Of a stretch of DNA of 26,696 nt, positions 23,995-26,696 are shown in pieces. This stretch comes from Pelotomaculum sp. UBA1371 (GTDB lineage Bacteria > Bacillota > Desulfotomaculia > Desulfotomaculales > Pelotomaculaceae). The position numbers were made by a program, and so were the translations under genes. Position 1 is the stretch's first letter. Every line of letters starts with the position of its first letter. Location: NCBI GenBank assembly GCA_002305915.1, contig DBRJ01000031.1, positions 1 through 26,696 on the forward strand. The letters are read 5' to 3'. The notes below the pieces were generated by a model. It was not told where the DNA came from and did no database searches. It was given only the letters and a program-made list of their open reading frames with translations.

Positions 23995-25143
23995 TTATGC
24001 CCTCCCTAAAAATACTTCCTGGGCCGCCCGTACACCGGCGCCGAGCTGAACCGGATAACCTACCTGCGCTAAAGCCATTTCAAGGGCGCCCACTGCAATT
24101 AATATATCCGTTTTATCGCAAAATCCCATATGAGCAATACGCATAGCTTTTCCCTTTAAAATCCCCTGGCCACCGGCAAAGGCAACCCCGTATTGATTTT
24201 TGGCCACTTTGCGAATTTCATCCGCCCCTATTCCTTCCGGGCTCCAGACAGCTGTTAGGGCGTTCGAGGCGCAGCGGTCCTCTGCCAGCAGTCTCAGTCC
24301 TATTTCCTTAATTGCAGCCCTGGTGGCCCTGGCCAGCAGCGCATGCCGCGCAAAGACATTGGACATACCCTCTGCCAGCATCATGTCCAGCGCAGCTTCC
24401 AGGCCGTAGAACAGCGATACGCCGGGAGTATAGGCTGTATTTAGTTTTTCGTAGGACTTCCTGTGCGCCGGCATGCTGAAGTAAAAGCGCGGGGACTGAT
24501 TTTTATTAATAATTTCCCAGGCCTTTGCGCTGGCGGTAACCATAGCCAGCCCCGGAGGAAGCATCAGGGCTTTCTGGGAAGCCACACAGAGCATATCTAC
24601 ATTCCATTCATCCACTTTGATCTCAATGGCTCCCACCCCGCTGACACCGTCCACAAGCAGCAGGGCCGGGGTTTCGGCGACCAGGGCGCCAATGCCGGCA
24701 ATATCATTGACAACACCGGTGGAGGTTTCATTCTGGGTAGCCAGAACAACCTTGATATCAGGGTGCTCCTTCAGTTTTTCTTCCACAACCCTCAAGTCTA
24801 CATCATTACCCCAGCCGAACTCCACAGCAATTAATTCCGCGCCATAAGCCCTGGCGATATTGGCGAAACGCTCCCCAAAGTTCCCCGTAATCAGAGACAG
24901 GACTTTATCTCCGGGGCTTACGGTATTGGCAATGGCGGTTTCCAGGGCGCCTGTACCGGAATGGGTTACAACGAAAATGTCGTTCCTGGTTTGAAAGACT
25001 ATTTGTAGTTTTTCCACAATCCGCTTGTGCAGCTGGGCAAATTCATCTCCCCTGTGTCCAATGATAGGTTTGGACATGGCAGCCGTTACAGTAGGAGGAA
25101 CGGGTGTGGGTCCTGGAATCATCAGATATTGTTTGTCCTGCAA
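23995..25143 (-). CDS. Class V aminotransferase, probable phosphoserine aminotransferase
   Basis: 382 residues, a PLP enzyme of the serine-pyruvate/alanine-glyoxylate family. TTG 25143 is 9 nt after GGGAG. Motifs: the N-terminal MIPGPTPVPPTV; the cofactor loop THSGTGALE (60-68); LLVDGVSGVGAIE with the PLP-binding aspartate D165; and K191 in SQKALMLPPGLA, the Schiff-base lysine. By sequence alone it could use serine, alanine or phosphoserine as amino donor. Coupling to serA, shared T-box control and the absence of a SerC-type gene here make the phosphohydroxypyruvate-to-phosphoserine step most likely; similar class V enzymes do this in Hydrogenobacter and methanogens. No phosphoserine phosphatase gene is in the window. 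Confidence 0.9.
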   Translation of the reverse strand: MQDKQYLMIPGPTPVPPTVTAAMSKPIIGHRGDEFAQLHKRIVEKLQIVFQTRNDIFVVTHSGTGALETAIANTVSPGDKVLSLITGNFGERFANIARAYGAELIAVEFGWGNDVDLRVVEEKLKEHPDIKVVLATQNETSTGVVNDIAGIGALVAETPALLLVDGVSGVGAIEIKVDEWNVDMLCVASQKALMLPPGLAMVTASAKAWEIINKNQSPRFYFSMPAHRKSYEKLNTAYTPGVSLFYGLEAALDMMLAEGMSNVFARHALLARATRAAIKEIGLRLLAEDRCASNALTAVWSPEGIGADEIRKVAKNQYGVAFAGGQGILKGKAMRIAHMGFCDKTDILIAVGALEMALAQVGYPVQLGAGVRAAQEVFLGRA

Positions 25144-25204
25144 AATATAACTCTCCCTTCAAAGAACAAAAATATATACTTTTCAAAACGGAATCAAATA
25201 AAAT

Positions 25205-25462
25205 AATGAACCTCTCATCCCGGCATAAAACAGGGACGAGAGGTTTTCTCCCGCGGTGCCACCCTTTTTGACCGGAAATAAACCCGGTCCTCTTGAGCCT
25301 GTGATAACGGGTTCTGCCCGTGTTTGCCTACTCTTGTTTTCAGCAAACACCCTCCAGGGAGCCAATTTCATCTGCCGCCCCTGCCGGTTCACAGCACCAC
25401 CGGCTCTCTGCAAGGTTTACAACAGATTACTCTACCCTTTCACTGGGTTTTTTATAAATTTG
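25205..25462 (-). promoter_or_regulatory. T-box leader, probably serine-specific
   Basis: On the complement: Stem I with AGTAA, AGAGAGCCGG and GGTGCTGTGAACCGG elements; a likely specifier region GATGAAATTGGCTCC; the invariant T-box AGGGTGGCACCGCG (within 25248-25265); and a 13-bp terminator, AACCTCTCGTCCC with GGGATGAGAGGTT (arms at 25233-25245 and 25209-25221), followed by a T-rich stretch. TCC (Ser) is the only serine codon in the specifier region, though GGC (Gly) is adjacent. The bulge TGGC should pair with a tRNA having discriminator G, as both tRNA-Ser genes in this window have. Uncharged tRNA-Ser would stabilise the antiterminator and switch on the aminotransferase-serA operon. Confidence 0.92.
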
Positions 25463-25468
25463 TTTTAC

Positions 25469-25497
25469 ATATTACTACATGTAATTTAAATTTGCAA
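25469..25497 (-). promoter_or_regulatory. Promoter of the T-box/aminotransferase-serA operon
   Basis: The complement has TTGCAA (25492-25497), a 17-nt spacer and TAATAT (25469-25474). The predicted start near 25462 begins just before Stem I of the T-box. Confidence 0.75.
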
Positions 25498-25541
25498 TAG
25501 GTTTAATTATAGATAGTATATTCATAAGATTTAACAAATTC

Positions 25542-25563
25542 GGCACTGGTGCCCCCTACGGGG
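25542..25563 (-). terminator. Possible terminator after pdxT (two small hairpins)
   Basis: Immediately after the pdxT stop the complement reads CCCC-GTA-GGGG and then GGCAC-CA-GTGCC, followed by GAATTTGTT. The T content is low, so termination is uncertain; it separates pdxT from the T-box promoter. Confidence 0.4.
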
Positions 25564-26130
25564 TTAAAAGCATTTATCCAGGAAATAGCGGTGGACCCTC
25601 AAATCCCCGGTTAACTCCGGATGAAAGGAAGCCGCCAGAAACCTTCCCTGTCTGGCAAAAACAATTTTACCGTCAAATGAGGCCAGCACCTCCACGCCGC
25701 TGCCAACGCCGAGGATATAGGGCGCCCTGATAAATACCGCCCGGAAGGGCTCCGGTCCTAAAGCCGGTATGTCTGTATCAACCTCAAAACTATCCACCTG
25801 ACGCCCGAAAGCATTCCGCTCCACAGTTATATCCATCAAGCCCAGGCGGGGCTGTTCCGAACCGGCGATATTCCTGGCCAGAAGAATCAGCCCGGCACAA
25901 GTGCCGAAAATGGGCAAACCTTCCTCACCCATCTTTTTAACAGGCTCCAAAAGGCTGAATTCATTTAACAGTTTGCCGATGGTAGTACTCTCCCCGCCGG
26001 GGATGATCAGGCCGGAAATGCCCTCAAGCTGTTCCGGTTTTTTAATCAGTACCGAATCCACACCGCACCCGGCCAGTGCCCTCTGGTGTTCTCTGAAAGC
26101 TCCCTGCAGGGCTAAAACACCTACGATCAT
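25564..26130 (-). CDS. pdxT: PLP synthase glutaminase subunit
   Basis: 188 residues, the normal size. It hydrolyses glutamine and channels ammonia to PdxS for pyridoxal 5'-phosphate synthesis. The class I amidotransferase triad is visible: C78 in FGTCAGLILLA, H170 and E172 in SFHPELTGD. The N-terminal GVLALQGAFREH and the PGGESTT oxyanion loop (44-50) are diagnostic. ATG 26130 follows GGAAAGTGAG. It lies 115 nt after pdxS, a wider gap than is common for this pair, with no terminator seen between. PLP made here is the cofactor of the neighbouring aminotransferase. Confidence 0.97.
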   Translation of the reverse strand: MIVGVLALQGAFREHQRALAGCGVDSVLIKKPEQLEGISGLIIPGGESTTIGKLLNEFSLLEPVKKMGEEGLPIFGTCAGLILLARNIAGSEQPRLGLMDITVERNAFGRQVDSFEVDTDIPALGPEPFRAVFIRAPYILGVGSGVEVLASFDGKIVFARQGRFLAASFHPELTGDLRVHRYFLDKCF

Positions 26131-26245
26131 TTCTGTAACTCACTTTCCAAAAAGATTTGGTCACCTGCCCGCCTGCCGCGAAACTGGTAATCTCTCAGCC
26201 TGCAGGTTCTATTTTAACCACCCCGGGACAGTTTATCCCTCTGCC

Positions 26246-26696
26246 TTACCAACCGCGGTCCTGCATCCTTTGTTCGGGCGCGATGGTTGGAATTTCAATT
26301 CCCGGCATAGCCTCACCCAGGTCCCTGGACACTTCGGCCAGGATCTTGGGGTCATTGTAATGGGTGGTGGCGGCCACAATGGCTTTTGCCCGCACAGCGG
26401 GACGATCGGATTTGAAGATGCCGGAGCCTACAAAAATGCCGTCGCAGCCCAGCTGCATCATCAGGGCGGCGTCCGCCGGAGTGGCGATGCCGCCGGCGGC
26501 AAAGTTGACTACTGGCAGGCGGCCCAGTTCAGCCACCTGGAGAAGCAATTCGTAGGGCGCTCCCATCTCTTTGGCCGCTGACATCAGCTCTTCCCTGGGC
26601 AGATGCTGCACCCTGCGGATTTCCCCCATCACCATTCTCATGTGCCGGACGGCTTCCACGACGTTGCCTGTACCGGGTTCTCCCTTGGTCCGGATC
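26246..26696 (-). CDS. pdxS: PLP synthase subunit PdxS, C-terminal half
   Basis: The last 149 residues of PdxS; the start lies beyond the window (the family is about 295 residues long). PdxS condenses ribose 5-phosphate, glyceraldehyde 3-phosphate and ammonia into pyridoxal phosphate, as a dodecamer of TIM barrels with PdxT attached. Visible motifs: TKGEPGTGNVVEAVRHMR (the lysine-containing loop of the second active site), LPVVNFAAGGIATPADAALM, and LGCDGIFVGSGIFKSDRP. The tail ends EQRMQDRGW, complete as in other PdxS proteins. Confidence 0.98.
   Translation of the reverse strand, partial: IRTKGEPGTGNVVEAVRHMRMVMGEIRRVQHLPREELMSAAKEMGAPYELLLQVAELGRLPVVNFAAGGIATPADAALMMQLGCDGIFVGSGIFKSDRPAVRAKAIVAATTHYNDPKILAEVSRDLGEAMPGIEIPTIAPEQRMQDRGW

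Noticed and set aside
25541..25560. Shared CGGCACTGG with position about 15604 as a possible attachment site
   Set aside because: Nine bases in common in a 26-kb window are expected by chance and no integrase gene is present.

Overview
The window looks like a chromosomal segment of an anaerobic, moderately GC-rich Firmicute, most like the Peptococcaceae (Desulfotomaculum/Pelotomaculum type). This is an inference from GGAGG-type ribosome binding sites with frequent TTG and GTG starts, a T-box leader, an S-layer-homology (SLH) surface protein, tRNA genes with encoded CCA, and a membrane iron-sulfur reductase typical of fatty-acid or propionate metabolising anaerobes. No phage, insertion sequence, CRISPR or plasmid genes are visible. 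Apart from the histidine kinase and the glycosyltransferase, all protein genes are on the minus strand.

Layout, in window coordinates. 1-2012: a slipin (cut by the window edge) and its usual partner, a long NfeD membrane protease. 2301-4334: a fused cytochrome-b-like/ferredoxin/CCG-domain reductase. 4503-5463: a short bacterial relative of archaeal TiaS, followed after 1 nt by a 74-residue four-cysteine protein. 5514-10074: an energy-coupling-factor (ECF) transporter (S protein, EcfT, two EcfA ATPases) with two extracytoplasmic proteins of unknown role inserted between S and T. 10231-14046: a 1271-residue SLH surface protein whose Ig-like domains resemble the one in the transporter-linked protein. 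14582-15547: a RarD-type permease. 15776-20508: four tRNA genes (Arg-CCT, Arg-ACG, Ser-GCT, Ser-TGA), a PAS histidine kinase, a small unknown gene and a family-2 glycosyltransferase. 20886-25143: serS, serA and a class V aminotransferase; a T-box leader precedes the last two. 25564-26696: pdxT and the C-terminal half of pdxS (PLP synthase).

The right-hand third is a coherent serine block: two serine tRNAs, seryl-tRNA synthetase, phosphoglycerate dehydrogenase, a PLP-dependent aminotransferase that probably does the phosphoserine step, and PLP synthesis. The T-box element should tie the biosynthetic pair to serine-tRNA charging, whereas serS has its own promoter and no T-box. The most intriguing parts are the transporter/surface-protein block, whose substrate and accessory proteins I cannot name, and the apparently split TiaS-like pair in a bacterium. 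Several terminators, promoters and inverted repeats could be read directly and are listed.
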